From NCBI GenBank assembly GCA_017448455.1, contig JAFSLL010000158.1, positions 1 through 35,135 on the forward strand: DNA of 35,135 bases. The letters are read 5' to 3'. Every line of letters begins with the position of its first letter. Positions within the stretch are counted from its first letter, which is position 1. The DNA comes from Oscillospiraceae bacterium (lineage in GTDB: Bacteria > Bacillota > Clostridia > Oscillospirales > Oscillospiraceae). Below are positions 1 to 8,067 of this stretch, piece after piece. The notes below the pieces were generated by a model. That model worked only from the letters and a program-made list of their open reading frames with translations, was not told the origin of the DNA and made no database searches. A program made the position numbers and the translations under genes.

Positions 1-1
1 G

Positions 2-67
2 GAATTCTGCCCGACAGGCGCAATGAAGGTGCAGCGCTCCCCGGTCGCCCGTCTTACCGGCAGATAA
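2..67 (+). CDS. C-terminal end of an unidentified protein (partial)
   Basis: An open frame enters from the left edge and stops with TAA. It encodes 21 residues that include CPTGAMKV and end in RLTGR. A good + strand terminator follows within 30 bp, which supports a real gene ending here. Too little is present to recognise a family, and the frame could be chance. Confidence 0.4.
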   Translation, partial: EFCPTGAMKVQRSPVARLTGR

Positions 68-96
68 GCTCATCCGACACTATTATCAAAGCAAGA

Positions 97-136
97 AACG
101 GCTCCGTAGATCAGAGCCGTTCTTTTTATTTCTTTT
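97..136. terminator. Intrinsic terminator, best on + strand
   Basis: An 8-bp stem (AACGGCTC pairing with GAGCCGTT) has a 9-nt loop and is followed on the + strand by a T-rich run from 121 to 136. It would end the partial gene at the left edge. It also lies just past the stop codon of the convergent PFL-family gene and may act weakly on that strand. Confidence 0.75.
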
Positions 137-1492
137 TTAGTTTCGCATGCTGTGTACCGGGGCGGGGATCCTTCCCCCGCGCGAGATAAACTCAGCCGCT
201 GAACCGGTATGAAGAGGCATGACGGGCGCTGAGCCGAGCAGACCGCCAAACTCGATCCTCTCCCCCGGAGCGGTGCCGACAGCCGGGATCAGCCTCACTG
301 CAGTAGTCTTGTTGTTAATCATCCCGATCGCTGCCTCATCCGCGATGATCGCAGAAATGGTATCCGCGTCTGTATCGCCTGGAACCGCAATCATGTCCAG
401 ACCGACCGAGCAGACGCAGGTCATCGCTTCCAGCTTGTCGATGGTCAGGACGCCTTCCTCTGCCGCCCGGATCATACCAGCGTCTTCCGAAACCGGTATA
501 AACGCGCCGGAAAGTCCCCCGACATGGCCGGACGCCATGATGCCGCCCTTTTTAACCGCATCATTCAGCAACGCCAGTGCTGCCGTCGTCCCGTGTGTTC
601 CGCAGCGTTCCAGACCAATCAGCTCGAGTATTTCCGCTACACTGTCCCCGATTGCCGGTGTCGGCGCCAGAGAAAGATCGACCACACCGAAAGGCACATG
701 CAGTCTGTGGGACGCCTCCTGCGCAACCAGCTGACCCATGCGTGTAATCTTGAACGCTGTTTTTTTAATGGTCTCCGCAACAAGGTCGATTTTTTCCCCT
801 CTGCAGCTTTTCAAGGCATGCGCAACCACGCCGGGCCCGGAAACACCGACATTGATCACACACTCCGGCTCTCCGACACCGTGGAAAGCACCGGCCATGA
901 AGGGGTTATCCTCTACAGCATTGCAGAATACCACCAGCTTCGCACAGCCGATCGGGCTCAGATCCGCTGTATTCCGAATGGTCTGCCCCATCAGCCGAAC
1001 CGCGTCCATATTGATGCCGGCACGGGTTGAACCGACATTAACGCTGCCGCATAGCATCTCCGTTTCTGTGAGAGCCTGCGGCATGGAATGAATCAGGCGG
1101 ATATCGCTCTCGGTGAAGCCCTTCTGCGCCAGAGCAGAGAATCCGCCAATAAAGTTAATGCCGACCGATTTGGCGGCTCTGTCCATTGCAAGCGCGATGG
1201 GGACATAATCCTCCTCGCAGCATGACGCGGCAACCAGCGAGACCGGTGTCACGGCAACCCGTTTATTGACAATCGGAATGCCAAATTCCTGCTCAATCGT
1301 TGTACAGACCGGAACCAGCTGCTCCGCTTTCCGGCATATCTTGTCATAGACCTTCTCAGAACACCTTTTAACGGATTCTGATGCGCAGTCCTGCAGGCTG
1401 ATGCCCATTGTGACGGTACGCACGTCCAGATGCTGCTGATCGATCATCTCGATGGTCTGAAGGATCTCACTGCTGTTCATCAAATAGCTCAT
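137..1492 (-). CDS. PFL family protein (UPF0210 / DUF711)
   Basis: The 451-aa product matches the usual length and the Gly-rich, cytoplasmic character of the UPF0210 (DUF711) family, including the conserved segment [17 protein letters not shown] near residue 208. Family members have a fold related to pyruvate formate-lyase, but the biochemical role is unknown. The start ATG overlaps the stop of the upstream ACT-domain gene (ATGA), indicating translational coupling. A second in-frame ATG four codons later is an alternative start. No signal peptide or membrane segment is seen. The family call is secure; no function can be assigned beyond its conserved pairing with the ACT protein. Confidence 0.9.
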   Translation of the reverse strand: MSYLMNSSEILQTIEMIDQQHLDVRTVTMGISLQDCASESVKRCSEKVYDKICRKAEQLVPVCTTIEQEFGIPIVNKRVAVTPVSLVAASCCEEDYVPIALAMDRAAKSVGINFIGGFSALAQKGFTESDIRLIHSMPQALTETEMLCGSVNVGSTRAGINMDAVRLMGQTIRNTADLSPIGCAKLVVFCNAVEDNPFMAGAFHGVGEPECVINVGVSGPGVVAHALKSCRGEKIDLVAETIKKTAFKITRMGQLVAQEASHRLHVPFGVVDLSLAPTPAIGDSVAEILELIGLERCGTHGTTAALALLNDAVKKGGIMASGHVGGLSGAFIPVSEDAGMIRAAEEGVLTIDKLEAMTCVCSVGLDMIAVPGDTDADTISAIIADEAAIGMINNKTTAVRLIPAVGTAPGERIEFGGLLGSAPVMPLHTGSAAEFISRGGRIPAPVHSMRN

Positions 1493-1758
1493 ATGCGATG
1501 CATTGCCTCAAAAATATCCGAACGCTGAATATGAATATCCAAAGCGCGCTCTTCCCCCTTATCCTTCAGATGCCGGGCAAGCTCATGAAACGGCATCGGA
1601 CAGGTTTCCAGATCAACCAGCATAATCATGGCAAAATATTCCTGCATCAGGGTCTGACTGATATCCAGAATGTTGATATTCTGCTCCGCGAGCAGCGCCG
1701 TCACATAGGCTGTGATGCCGCGTGCATCTTTGGCAAAAACGCTTACAATCGCTTTCAT
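1489..1758 (-). CDS. ACT domain-containing protein (UPF0237)
   Basis: This is an 89-aa single ACT domain. ACT domains usually bind small ligands such as amino acids, and the UPF0237 family is typically about 90 aa. The N-terminus reads [18 protein letters not shown], the expected first strand and Gly turn. An upstream in-frame GTG (1762-1764) directly abuts the AGGAGG box, leaving no spacing, whereas ATG at 1756-1758 sits 6 nt after it, so the shorter start was chosen. The gene overlaps the downstream PFL-family gene by 4 nt. The two are commonly adjacent in Bacillota, so the ACT protein may act as a ligand-sensing partner. That role is inferred. Confidence 0.88.
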   Translation of the reverse strand: MKAIVSVFAKDARGITAYVTALLAEQNINILDISQTLMQEYFAMIMLVDLETCPMPFHELARHLKDKGEERALDIHIQRSDIFEAMHRI

Positions 1759-1787
1759 GTGCACCCTCCTGTAAAGTATTTTTTCTT

Positions 1788-1815
1788 ATTATACCCGACT
1801 GCCGACAAAAATCAA
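1788..1815 (-). promoter_or_regulatory. Sigma-A type promoter of the ACT/PFL operon
   Basis: On the minus strand, TTGATT (1810-1815) and TATAAT (1788-1793) are separated by 16 bp. They lie about 30 bp upstream of the ACT-domain start codon, and the region diverges from the tRNA-Arg promoter. Confidence 0.7.
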
Positions 1816-1844
1816 GCAATAAGAAAACCGCATGGAAAAAAGTC

Positions 1845-1873
1845 TTGCATTTTTCATGCAACTGTGCTATTAT
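1845..1873 (+). promoter_or_regulatory. Promoter of tRNA-Arg
   Basis: TTGCAT (1845-1850) and TATTAT (1868-1873) are spaced by 17 bp. They end 25 bp before the first base of the tRNA. Confidence 0.7.
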
Positions 1874-1898
1874 AACTGAGCTCTTGAGAAAGAGTCAT

Positions 1899-1975
1899 GC
1901 GCGATTAGCTCAGCTGGATAGAGCGTCTGGCTACGGACCAGAAGGTCAGGGGTTCGAATCCCTTATCGCGTGCCA
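1899..1975 (+). tRNA. tRNA-Arg (anticodon ACG)
   Basis: A full cloverleaf can be drawn. The acceptor GCGCGAT pairs with ATCGCGT (G-U at the first pair), the D-arm is GCTC/GAGC, the anticodon stem is TCTGG/CCAGA with loop CTACGGA, and the T-loop is TTCGAAT. The CCA end is encoded. Anticodon ACG is at 1933-1935 and would be deaminated to ICG to read CGU, CGC and CGA. The gene is monocistronic, with its own promoter and terminator. Confidence 0.96.
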
Positions 1976-1979
1976 TAAA

Positions 1980-2022
1980 AAAGACCGTCGATTTGATGAA
2001 AATCGGCGGTCTTTGGTTTTTC
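1980..2022 (+). terminator. Terminator of tRNA-Arg
   Basis: A 15-bp stem has arms 1980-1994 and 2000-2014 with one T-G pair and a 5-nt loop. It is followed by GGTTTTT. It begins 5 nt after the CCA end of the tRNA. Confidence 0.88.
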
Positions 2023-2156
2023 CGGCAGCTTTAATTCTTGACAATCCCGGTTTTCCTGACAGATTCCGCTCAATTACCACGCGGCTCCGGAAAACAGGTA
2101 ACCAAGTTTGCCGAAAACGCTGAAAAGAAACTCAGTTTTTTAAAGCTTTTTGCGGG

Positions 2157-2185
2157 TTGACAAAAACCGGCGGTATCTCTATAAT
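2157..2185 (+). promoter_or_regulatory. Strong promoter of the IMP dehydrogenase gene
   Basis: Perfect consensus TTGACA (2157-2162) and TATAAT (2180-2185) have 17-bp spacing, about 44 bp upstream of the chosen start codon. The leader is too short for a known purine riboswitch. Nothing else is recognised between 2023 and 2156. Confidence 0.85.
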
Positions 2186-2229
2186 GAGCAAAACGCCGTC
2201 AAGCGGCCACTTTGGAAAGGAGAGCATCC

Positions 2230-3735
2230 ATGGCAAGAATTATCAATGAGCCTGCGCATACTTTTAATGAATATCTTCTGATTCCCGGTTACTCCTCCTC
2301 ACAGTGTGTCCCTGAAAACGTCTCTCTGAAGACCCCCCTCGTCAAATTCCGCAAAGGGGAAACTCCGGCTATAACTATGAATATTCCGATGGTGTCCGCC
2401 ATCATGCAGTCCGTTTCCGGTGACCGGCTTGCCGTTGCGCTTGCGACCGAAGGCGGCATTTCGTTTATTTATGGCTCACAGACGGTGGAGGACGAGGCAG
2501 CCATGGTGCGCCGCGCCAAGAGCTATAAAGCCGGTTTTGTCCGCAGTGACTCCAATATCAGCCCGGATGCCACCCTCCTTGACGTGCTCCGCCTGAAAGA
2601 AAAAACAGGCCATTCTACAGTAGCCGTCACAGAAGACGGTACGGCGGACGGAAAGCTGGTCGGCATGGTTACCAGCCGTGACTACCGCATCAGCCGCATG
2701 GAACTGAGCACCAGGGTTTCTGATTTCATGACTCCCTTCGACAAACTTGTCTGGGCCAAAGAAGGCACCACCCTGAAAGAAGCCAACGACATCATCTGGG
2801 ATCACAAGCTCAATGCGCTCCCAATCATCGATGAAAACCAGCGTCTCTGCTATTTTGTGTTTCGGAAAGACTACGAAACACACAAGCAGAACCCGAATGA
2901 GCTGCTGGATGCTCACAAGCGTTATGTCGTCGGTGCCGGCATTAACACCCGGGACTATGCCACCCGTGTTCCCGCTCTGATCGAGGCCGGTGCGGATGTT
3001 CTCTGCATCGATTCCTCCGAAGGTCATACCGACTGGCAGAAGTTTACCCTTGCATGGATCCGCGAGCACTACGGCGACAGCGTCAAGGTTGGCGCCGGGA
3101 ATGTTGTTGACGCCGCGGGCTTCCGCTTCCTCGCAGACTGCGGCGCAGACTTCGTCAAAGTCGGCATAGGCGGCGGCTCCATCTGTATTACCCGTGAGAC
3201 AAAGGGAATCGGACGCGGGCAGGCAACCGCGGTCATCGAGGTCTGTGCCGAGCGTGACCGCTATTTTGAAGAAACCGGCATTTATGTCCCGGTCTGCTCT
3301 GACGGCGGAATCGTCTACGATCATCACATCACGCTGGCACTGGCAATGGGCGCTGACTTTGTCATGCTCGGACGCTACTTCGCCCGTTTCGACGAAAGCC
3401 CGACGAACCGCGTCAACATCGGCGGCACTTATTACAAAGAGTACTGGGGCGAAGGATCAGCCCGCGCCCGCAACTGGCAGCGCTATGATATGGGCGGCGA
3501 CAAGAAGCTCTCTTTTGAAGAAGGCGTCGACTCCTATGTCCCCTACGCCGGTTCTCTCAAGGACAATGTTGCGCTGACGCTCAGCAAGGTGCGTCACACC
3601 ATGTGCAACTGCGGCGCGCTCACCATTCCGGAACTTCAGGAAAAGGCCGTACTCACACTGGTCTCTTCCACCAGCATTGTCGAGGGCGGCGCACACGATG
3701 TCATCCAGAAGGACACCACGCCCTCTTTTAAGTAA
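2230..3735 (+). CDS. guaB: IMP dehydrogenase, divergent (Tritrichomonas-like) type
   Basis: The enzyme oxidises IMP to XMP with NAD+, the committed step of GMP synthesis, in the cytosol. The 501-aa product has an N-terminal barrel segment, a CBS-domain insert at about residues 95-220 ([23 protein letters not shown]), and the catalytic loop [19 protein letters not shown] with the active-site Cys at residue 319. The mobile-flap Arg-Tyr lies in [15 protein letters not shown] at 2230 lies 7 nt after AGGAG; an upstream TTG at 2212 has no suitable site. The loop reads [10 protein letters not shown] rather than the common GPGSICTTR. From memory, the whole protein follows the Tritrichomonas foetus enzyme closely, including length and Cys319. 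The gene is monocistronic between two tRNA genes. Confidence 0.96.
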   Translation: MARIINEPAHTFNEYLLIPGYSSSQCVPENVSLKTPLVKFRKGETPAITMNIPMVSAIMQSVSGDRLAVALATEGGISFIYGSQTVEDEAAMVRRAKSYKAGFVRSDSNISPDATLLDVLRLKEKTGHSTVAVTEDGTADGKLVGMVTSRDYRISRMELSTRVSDFMTPFDKLVWAKEGTTLKEANDIIWDHKLNALPIIDENQRLCYFVFRKDYETHKQNPNELLDAHKRYVVGAGINTRDYATRVPALIEAGADVLCIDSSEGHTDWQKFTLAWIREHYGDSVKVGAGNVVDAAGFRFLADCGADFVKVGIGGGSICITRETKGIGRGQATAVIEVCAERDRYFEETGIYVPVCSDGGIVYDHHITLALAMGADFVMLGRYFARFDESPTNRVNIGGTYYKEYWGEGSARARNWQRYDMGGDKKLSFEEGVDSYVPYAGSLKDNVALTLSKVRHTMCNCGALTIPELQEKAVLTLVSSTSIVEGGAHDVIQKDTTPSFK

Positions 3736-3772
3736 ACGGGAACAAATCTTTCTGCGGTTTCGAAGCTTTTCC

Positions 3773-3802
3773 TTGACAAGGAGCCTGTGCTTGTGCTATC
3801 AT
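3773..3802 (+). promoter_or_regulatory. Promoter of tRNA-Ser
   Basis: TTGACA (3773-3778) and TATCAT (3797-3802) are separated by 18 bp, and the tRNA begins 19 bp downstream. No separate terminator for the IMP dehydrogenase gene is visible before it, so guaB transcripts may run through the tRNA. Confidence 0.7.
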
Positions 3803-3820
3803 AGCTGAGCATTCGGATCT

Positions 3821-3912
3821 GCAGAAGTACCCAAGAGGCCGAAGGGGCTCCCCTGCTAAGGGAGTAGGTGTCTAAAAAGCACGCGAGGGTTCAAATCCCT
3901 CCTTCTGCGCCA
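3821..3912 (+). tRNA. tRNA-Ser (anticodon GCT)
   Basis: This is a 92-nt class II tRNA. The acceptor GCAGAAG pairs with CTTCTGC, the anticodon stem is CTCCC/GGGAG with loop CTGCTAA (anticodon GCT at 3855-3857), there is a long variable arm, the T-loop is TTCAAAT, and the CCA end is encoded. It reads AGC and AGU codons. It sits 41 bp from the left copy of the 130-bp direct repeat. Confidence 0.97.
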
Positions 3913-3915
3913 CAT

Positions 3916-3952
3916 AAAAACACCGGGAAATGTTTCATTTCCCGGTGTTTTT
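3916..3952. terminator. Symmetric bidirectional terminator after tRNA-Ser
   Basis: A 17-bp perfect stem (3916-3932 with 3936-3952) has a 3-nt TTT loop and A/T runs at both ends, so it can act on both strands. It terminates tRNA-Ser on + and is the first strong terminator met by leftward transcripts from the glycoside operon. Confidence 0.92.
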
Positions 3953-3953
3953 C

Positions 3954-4083
3954 TATTCAGATGCTTTGTTATCTGATGAAATTCGTTGTGGAGTCCCATT
4001 CCGTCTCAGGATAAGGAATCCCCTGCTGCCGCTCCAGTTCGAAGCACTTCATCATCCAGACCATGTTTCTGGCCAGATTTCTC
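3954..4083 (+). repeat. 130-bp direct repeat, left copy
   Basis: This stretch matches 13503-13632 in the same orientation with 5 mismatches and no gaps (about 96% identity). It begins 2 bp after the tRNA-Ser terminator and ends 22 bp before the stop of the GPH symporter gene. The right copy is the 3' end of the intact flavoprotein gene. The two copies are 9549 bp apart and enclose the whole glycoside islet. Confidence 0.95.
3969..4082 (-). pseudogene. 3'-end remnant of an iron-sulfur flavoprotein gene
   Basis: The frame holds 37 codons plus a TAA stop and encodes the C-terminus of the flavoprotein located at 13518-14141, including the ending TTNFIR. Two residues differ (Leu to Met and Gly to Glu), and the frame has no internal stop. 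There is no start codon context or upstream part of the gene, so it is a truncated copy. It would be transcribed only by read-through from the symporter gene. It was probably created when the islet arrived or during a duplication. Confidence 0.9.
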
Positions 4084-4105
4084 TGTTGTCAGGTAGATCT
4101 CCGTA

Positions 4106-5644
4106 TCAATTCTTTAAAACTGAGGGATATTTAGCCATTGCCTCATCTATGCTGAGTCCGTCCGCAACAGCTAATTTTCGCTGTGCATTTACTGCCTGGA
4201 TTTCCTTCAGACGTTCTCCGTCGAGTTCATAGCCTCGCATGGACCAGAGCGTCAAAGCCCAGGCGCACATGGGCAGAATACAGAAGAGAATAATGACAAC
4301 CACATTCATACCGGAAGTATAAGGAGTTGTCTTGGTAGGCAGTGCATCCAGTCCGATCAGCGTAACTGCAATACCGACTATTGTCGCGGACAGAGAAGAG
4401 ACCAACTTGTCAACCAAAGAAAAGAGTGTACCCATGATGCCGGGAATAAACTTTCCGGAGCGATAGGTTTCATAGTCAGCACAATCGGCGACCATCGGAA
4501 TGGGCATATCAGCCGTCGCGTAGTAGGCACCATATCCCACCCCAAAGAACAGGACAAAGAGGACCGTATAGAGGTTAACTGCCAATTTTCCGTCCTTCAT
4601 GAAGGACATATGCATGGCTGTATTCGGGTTCCACAGCAGGAGCAAAACCAGCACGCCTACATAGCAAACCAACGCAACCGCAACATAACGCATGAGGGAG
4701 GCCTTCTGTCCTTTTTTCTGGCTGGTACGCACAGTAAGGCCAAAAAATGGGACAGCAAAGACATAGCCCACGATCATCATCGGCAGGTACAGCCCATCGT
4801 AATCCCCCATCATACAGGAGTAAAGCATAATCAGAACCGTAATATTTGTTGCGACGGACAGTGCCAGCTTGCATCCGCCACCTGCAATCATAAGACGCTG
4901 CAGGGGTTTGTTCGCTTTCATAATCTGAATGTACTCAGATACTTTGACAGTTTCCTGCCTTCCACCCAGCCCGAAGTATTTAGACTGGTCCTTTTCCCAG
5001 ATGCCAATGATGGCAAGAATCGTGAGGAGAACAGATATGCCGATTCCAATTGGGGTCATGGCAGCGAACCAGCTCTGGTTGTAATCACCGAAGATGCTGT
5101 CACGGGCAAGGATGGGACCTATGAACTGCATGATGCCCATACCCGCAAGAGAGCCGATCGTATTAAAAATTGTAAACAGCGGCCGCTGTTTCGGATCATT
5201 GGTCAAAACTGCCTGCGCCGCTCTGGTGACAGAGGTCTGGAAGGTGTAACCGATAACCCATACTGCGTAAAGCAGGATAAAGAGTGCATACCGCAGCCAC
5301 ATCATGCTTGCCGGCACAAAAGGAGTAAACACATACAGGAGGATGACAGAAACAGCCATAACGACCGAACCGATAATCATAAATGGCCGAAACTTGCCAA
5401 AACGGCCATTGGTTTTATCCATCAGTGCACCGATAATCGGATCTGTAATGGCATCAAAAACACGCATCCCTGTGACCATAAAGGACGCAAAAACCGTTGC
5501 GATTCCCAGCACGACACTGCCAAAGGTAGCAATATACGTCAGAATCAGGACATAATAAACGTTGGTTGCACCGTTATTCATCGGGAACAGCGCAAGCTGG
5601 TAAAACTTTGCCCGGTTTAACTGTGTGTTGCTTGTGTTTTCCAT
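4106..5644 (-). CDS. GPH-family glycoside/hexuronide:cation symporter
   Basis: This 512-aa polytopic membrane protein has about 12 hydrophobic segments and belongs to the glycoside-pentoside-hexuronide (MelB-like) branch of the major facilitator superfamily. The family signature is clear: D64 and D68-P69 in FDAITDPIIGALMDKT, followed by GRFGKFRP at 80-87. The residues equivalent to D64 and D68 form the cation site in MelB. Such carriers import intact glycosides with Na+ or H+. It lies 15 bp downstream of the GH2 gene and is the last gene of the operon; GAAAGGG precedes the ATG. The substrate is inferred to be a beta-glucuronide or beta-galactoside because of the adjacent GH2 enzyme. Confidence 0.9.
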   Translation of the reverse strand: MENTSNTQLNRAKFYQLALFPMNNGATNVYYVLILTYIATFGSVVLGIATVFASFMVTGMRVFDAITDPIIGALMDKTNGRFGKFRPFMIIGSVVMAVSVILLYVFTPFVPASMMWLRYALFILLYAVWVIGYTFQTSVTRAAQAVLTNDPKQRPLFTIFNTIGSLAGMGIMQFIGPILARDSIFGDYNQSWFAAMTPIGIGISVLLTILAIIGIWEKDQSKYFGLGGRQETVKVSEYIQIMKANKPLQRLMIAGGGCKLALSVATNITVLIMLYSCMMGDYDGLYLPMMIVGYVFAVPFFGLTVRTSQKKGQKASLMRYVAVALVCYVGVLVLLLLWNPNTAMHMSFMKDGKLAVNLYTVLFVLFFGVGYGAYYATADMPIPMVADCADYETYRSGKFIPGIMGTLFSLVDKLVSSLSATIVGIAVTLIGLDALPTKTTPYTSGMNVVVIILFCILPMCAWALTLWSMRGYELDGERLKEIQAVNAQRKLAVADGLSIDEAMAKYPSVLKN

Positions 5645-5659
5645 AGTGTTATCCCTTTC

Positions 5660-7570
5660 TCAAACCCAATTAGCACCTTTGTCCCCTGCTGCCTGCAGCG
5701 TGTAGGAAGCGTTCGGTTTGGAGACCTTGTAAAAGACCGCTTCATCGGCCACTTCACCGCCAGCCGCGCGTATTCTGGTTTCGGCGCCCATGGGAACCAT
5801 AAAGGTAAAGATATGTTCGCCATGCTTAGTCTCAAGTTTATCACCATTGACATAGAGCGTTATTTCATTCTGATTGGAATAGACTTTTACCTCAATTTTT
5901 TCTTCCGTGCGGTCCTGAAAGCGTTTGGAGCAGATATGTACGAACGGCTCTCTGGACCAGTATGCTTTATACAGGTAAAAGCTGTCTTTGCGAGTCTTCC
6001 GGTCAAAGGTGACGAGGCCCTTGTGATTCATGCCCGGTTCCCCTCCCTGATCACGGGCATCTGCAGCAAAGTCAAACATATTCCAGACATGGGTGGCCCA
6101 CATATACGGGTTGCGTTCGAAACACGCCAGCATATACTCATGGTATCTGGCCTGATACTCTTCCGTATGGTCCCCGCGGTGCGGATGAGAAGAATGCAGA
6201 TTGGGTATCCCTTCGCAGCCATATTCGGAGTAGCCCAGACAGCGATCGGGATAAGCGGTATGGAAGAAGCGCATCCAGACGTCATTCAGCCACAGGCCCG
6301 GTACATACCAGCCAAGGTAGAGATTCCAGCTGACCACATCTGTTATATGGGCAACCGGGTTAAAAGGGCCACACATGGCATAACAGGCAAGTGTCGTAAA
6401 GCGGTTCGGATCCATGCGATGGCAAAGATCATTCAGAACACGGTGATTATCCAGCATGTCTTTTTTGTCTCTGGTAGAGTTTGTAATCTCATTCGACACT
6501 CCCCAGCAGACAATAGAGGGATGATTATAGCACTGTACAATCAGCTCTTTCATCTGAGATATGGTGTTTTCCCTGCCCTTCGGCATATGTTCGGAGATAT
6601 AGGGTATTTCGGCCCAGACAACCATACCCCGTTCATCGCAGAGATCATAAAAGTACTGATCATGCTGATAATGGGCAAGACGGATTGTATTTGCCCCCAT
6701 CTCGCAAATGATGTCCATATCTTCTCTGTGCATGTCCCGGGTGATCGCGTTTCCCACCCCCTTACGGTCCTGATGGCGGCTCACACCGCGCAGCGGATAT
6801 CTGCGGCCATTCAGATAAAAACCGGTTTTGGGATGATAGTGGAAATCGCGCACACCAAAGCGAGCCGAAACTTCATCTCCTGATGATAGTTTTGCAATAC
6901 AGGTGTAGAGATAGGGATCCTCAATACCGTTCCAAAGGTGTACATTCTCGATATACAGAAGTTGTTCAGATCCTTTTCCAGCTGCTACTTCCCTTCCATC
7001 CGCATCAACCAGGGTGACGGTTACAGTTTCTTCACTGTTCTGGAAGGTCTTTACAGAAACCTCTGCACGATCATAGCCCTCCAGAGGTTTTGCCGTTACC
7101 GTCAGACCGTATCCGCCGTAATAGTCGAGGTCAAAATGCTTCTCCGGAACGATCAGCAGTTCCACATCGCGGTAAATTCCGCCATAGAAAGTAAAATCGG
7201 CCTTCTGAGGATATACACTGTCGTTCGGTGCATTGGAAACCGATACGGATAACACATTCTCTTCGGAAAGAACATCTGTTACATCTGTACGGAACGTGGA
7301 ATAACCGCCTTCATGCGACATCACTTTTTTTCCGTTCAATGTAACCGTGCATTCGGAGTTGACCCCGTGGAACTGAAGATAGACCCGTTCCGAATCCGCA
7401 TAGGCAGGTTTCTCAAACGTTTTCTCATAGCCGCATAGGCAGCGTTTATAATCGTTCCCGCCATCCTGGCCGTCGACTGCATTCCAGGTGTGGGGAACAC
7501 TGATCACTTCTACCGTGCCGGCCGGACCTTTAAAATGCCAGTCCTGATTCAGATTAATTATCGTTCTCAT
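5660..7570 (-). CDS. GH2 beta-glycosidase (beta-glucuronidase/beta-galactosidase family)
   Basis: The 636-aa cytoplasmic enzyme has no signal peptide. It shows the GH2 order: sugar-binding jelly roll (1-140), immunoglobulin-like domain (about 150-245), TIM barrel (about 250-540) and a short C-terminal beta domain. The acid/base is E361 in WGVSNEI and the likely nucleophile is E449 in GYSEYG. An Asn-x-Lys triplet (N515-H516-K517, before GLVTFDRK) is where E. coli beta-glucuronidase carries its glucuronate-recognition NxK motif. Related beta-galactosidases can carry a similar triplet, so the substrate is not settled. GGAGGG lies just upstream of the ATG. It would hydrolyse glycosides imported by the next gene's product. 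Confidence 0.9.
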   Translation of the reverse strand: MRTIINLNQDWHFKGPAGTVEVISVPHTWNAVDGQDGGNDYKRCLCGYEKTFEKPAYADSERVYLQFHGVNSECTVTLNGKKVMSHEGGYSTFRTDVTDVLSEENVLSVSVSNAPNDSVYPQKADFTFYGGIYRDVELLIVPEKHFDLDYYGGYGLTVTAKPLEGYDRAEVSVKTFQNSEETVTVTLVDADGREVAAGKGSEQLLYIENVHLWNGIEDPYLYTCIAKLSSGDEVSARFGVRDFHYHPKTGFYLNGRRYPLRGVSRHQDRKGVGNAITRDMHREDMDIICEMGANTIRLAHYQHDQYFYDLCDERGMVVWAEIPYISEHMPKGRENTISQMKELIVQCYNHPSIVCWGVSNEITNSTRDKKDMLDNHRVLNDLCHRMDPNRFTTLACYAMCGPFNPVAHITDVVSWNLYLGWYVPGLWLNDVWMRFFHTAYPDRCLGYSEYGCEGIPNLHSSHPHRGDHTEEYQARYHEYMLACFERNPYMWATHVWNMFDFAADARDQGGEPGMNHKGLVTFDRKTRKDSFYLYKAYWSREPFVHICSKRFQDRTEEKIEVKVYSNQNEITLYVNGDKLETKHGEHIFTFMVPMGAETRIRAAGGEVADEAVFYKVSKPNASYTLQAAGDKGANWV

Positions 7571-7583
7571 ATTCCCTCCGATA

Positions 7584-7620
7584 GAATCATACTCCAGCAG
7601 GAGCTGCCGGAGTATGATTC
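7584..7620. other. Strong intercistronic hairpin
   Basis: A 12-bp perfect inverted repeat (GAATCATACTCC with GGAGTATGATTC) has a further 4-bp GCAG/CTGC pairing inside the loop. It lies between the 145-aa membrane protein gene and the GH2 gene. Neither strand has a T-run, so it is more likely an mRNA processing or stability element, or a partial attenuator, than a terminator. Confidence 0.6.
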
Positions 7621-7628
7621 AAAACTGT

Positions 7629-8066
7629 TTATTTCGCGGTTTTCGCGTTCTTCATGAAGGAAGCAATGATCAGCAGCAGGCACCCCAAAACAAACCCGAC
7701 AACTCCGGTGACGGTGGCATAAAACACACGCCATCCAACCATATTCTGAGAGTTGTAGGAGAAGAGGCCGGCGATCATCAGGACGCGATCAGAAATCATA
7801 GTTCCGACAACGCCCATGAAAAGAGCGATTGCACCGACGGTTCCGAATGTGCTGAGAATGTCATGGTTCCCGAAGCGGGTCGGAGTCCATACCGCAACCA
7901 GACAGAGAAGGACACCGCAGACGCCCATCACCGTCAGTGTACTGACCGTTTTGTAAGCATACGCTGAATCGATGCTGCTGGAGGTCCGCATGCCAACGAC
8001 ACCAACAATACCGGCAACAGCGGCAATCAGGGTCAACCAGGAACCGAAAGTAAGCTTTTTAAGCAT
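7629..8066 (-). CDS. Small four-helix membrane protein, unknown function
   Basis: The 145-aa hydrophobic protein has four likely membrane helices at about residues 9-27, 40-61, 73-92 and 113-137, with a Lys-rich C-terminus (KNAKTAK). I do not recognise a family. ATG at 8064-8066 is preferred because AGGAGG lies 9 nt upstream; longer in-frame starts lack a site. Its start codon is one base past the stop of the GH3 gene, with the ribosome site inside the GH3 coding end, so it is translationally coupled to GH3. That placement suggests a partner or membrane organiser of the GH3 enzyme, which is inference only. Confidence 0.75.
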   Translation of the reverse strand: MLKKLTFGSWLTLIAAVAGIVGVVGMRTSSSIDSAYAYKTVSTLTVMGVCGVLLCLVAVWTPTRFGNHDILSTFGTVGAIALFMGVVGTMISDRVLMIAGLFSYNSQNMVGWRVFYATVTGVVGFVLGCLLLIIASFMKNAKTAK

Positions 8067-8067
8067 C

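Noticed and set aside
1722-2123. Open frame on + running through tRNA-Arg
   Set aside because: It spans a complete tRNA, its terminator and a promoter, so it is not a protein gene.
3821-4083. tRNA-Ser as an integrase attachment site for the islet
   Set aside because: No copy of the tRNA 3' end is found at 13.5 kb and no integrase is present. The duplicated sequence is the flavoprotein end, not the tRNA.
5813-6883. 356-aa open frame opposite the GH2 gene
   Set aside because: It lies inside the GH2 coding region on the other strand and has no domain or start signals.
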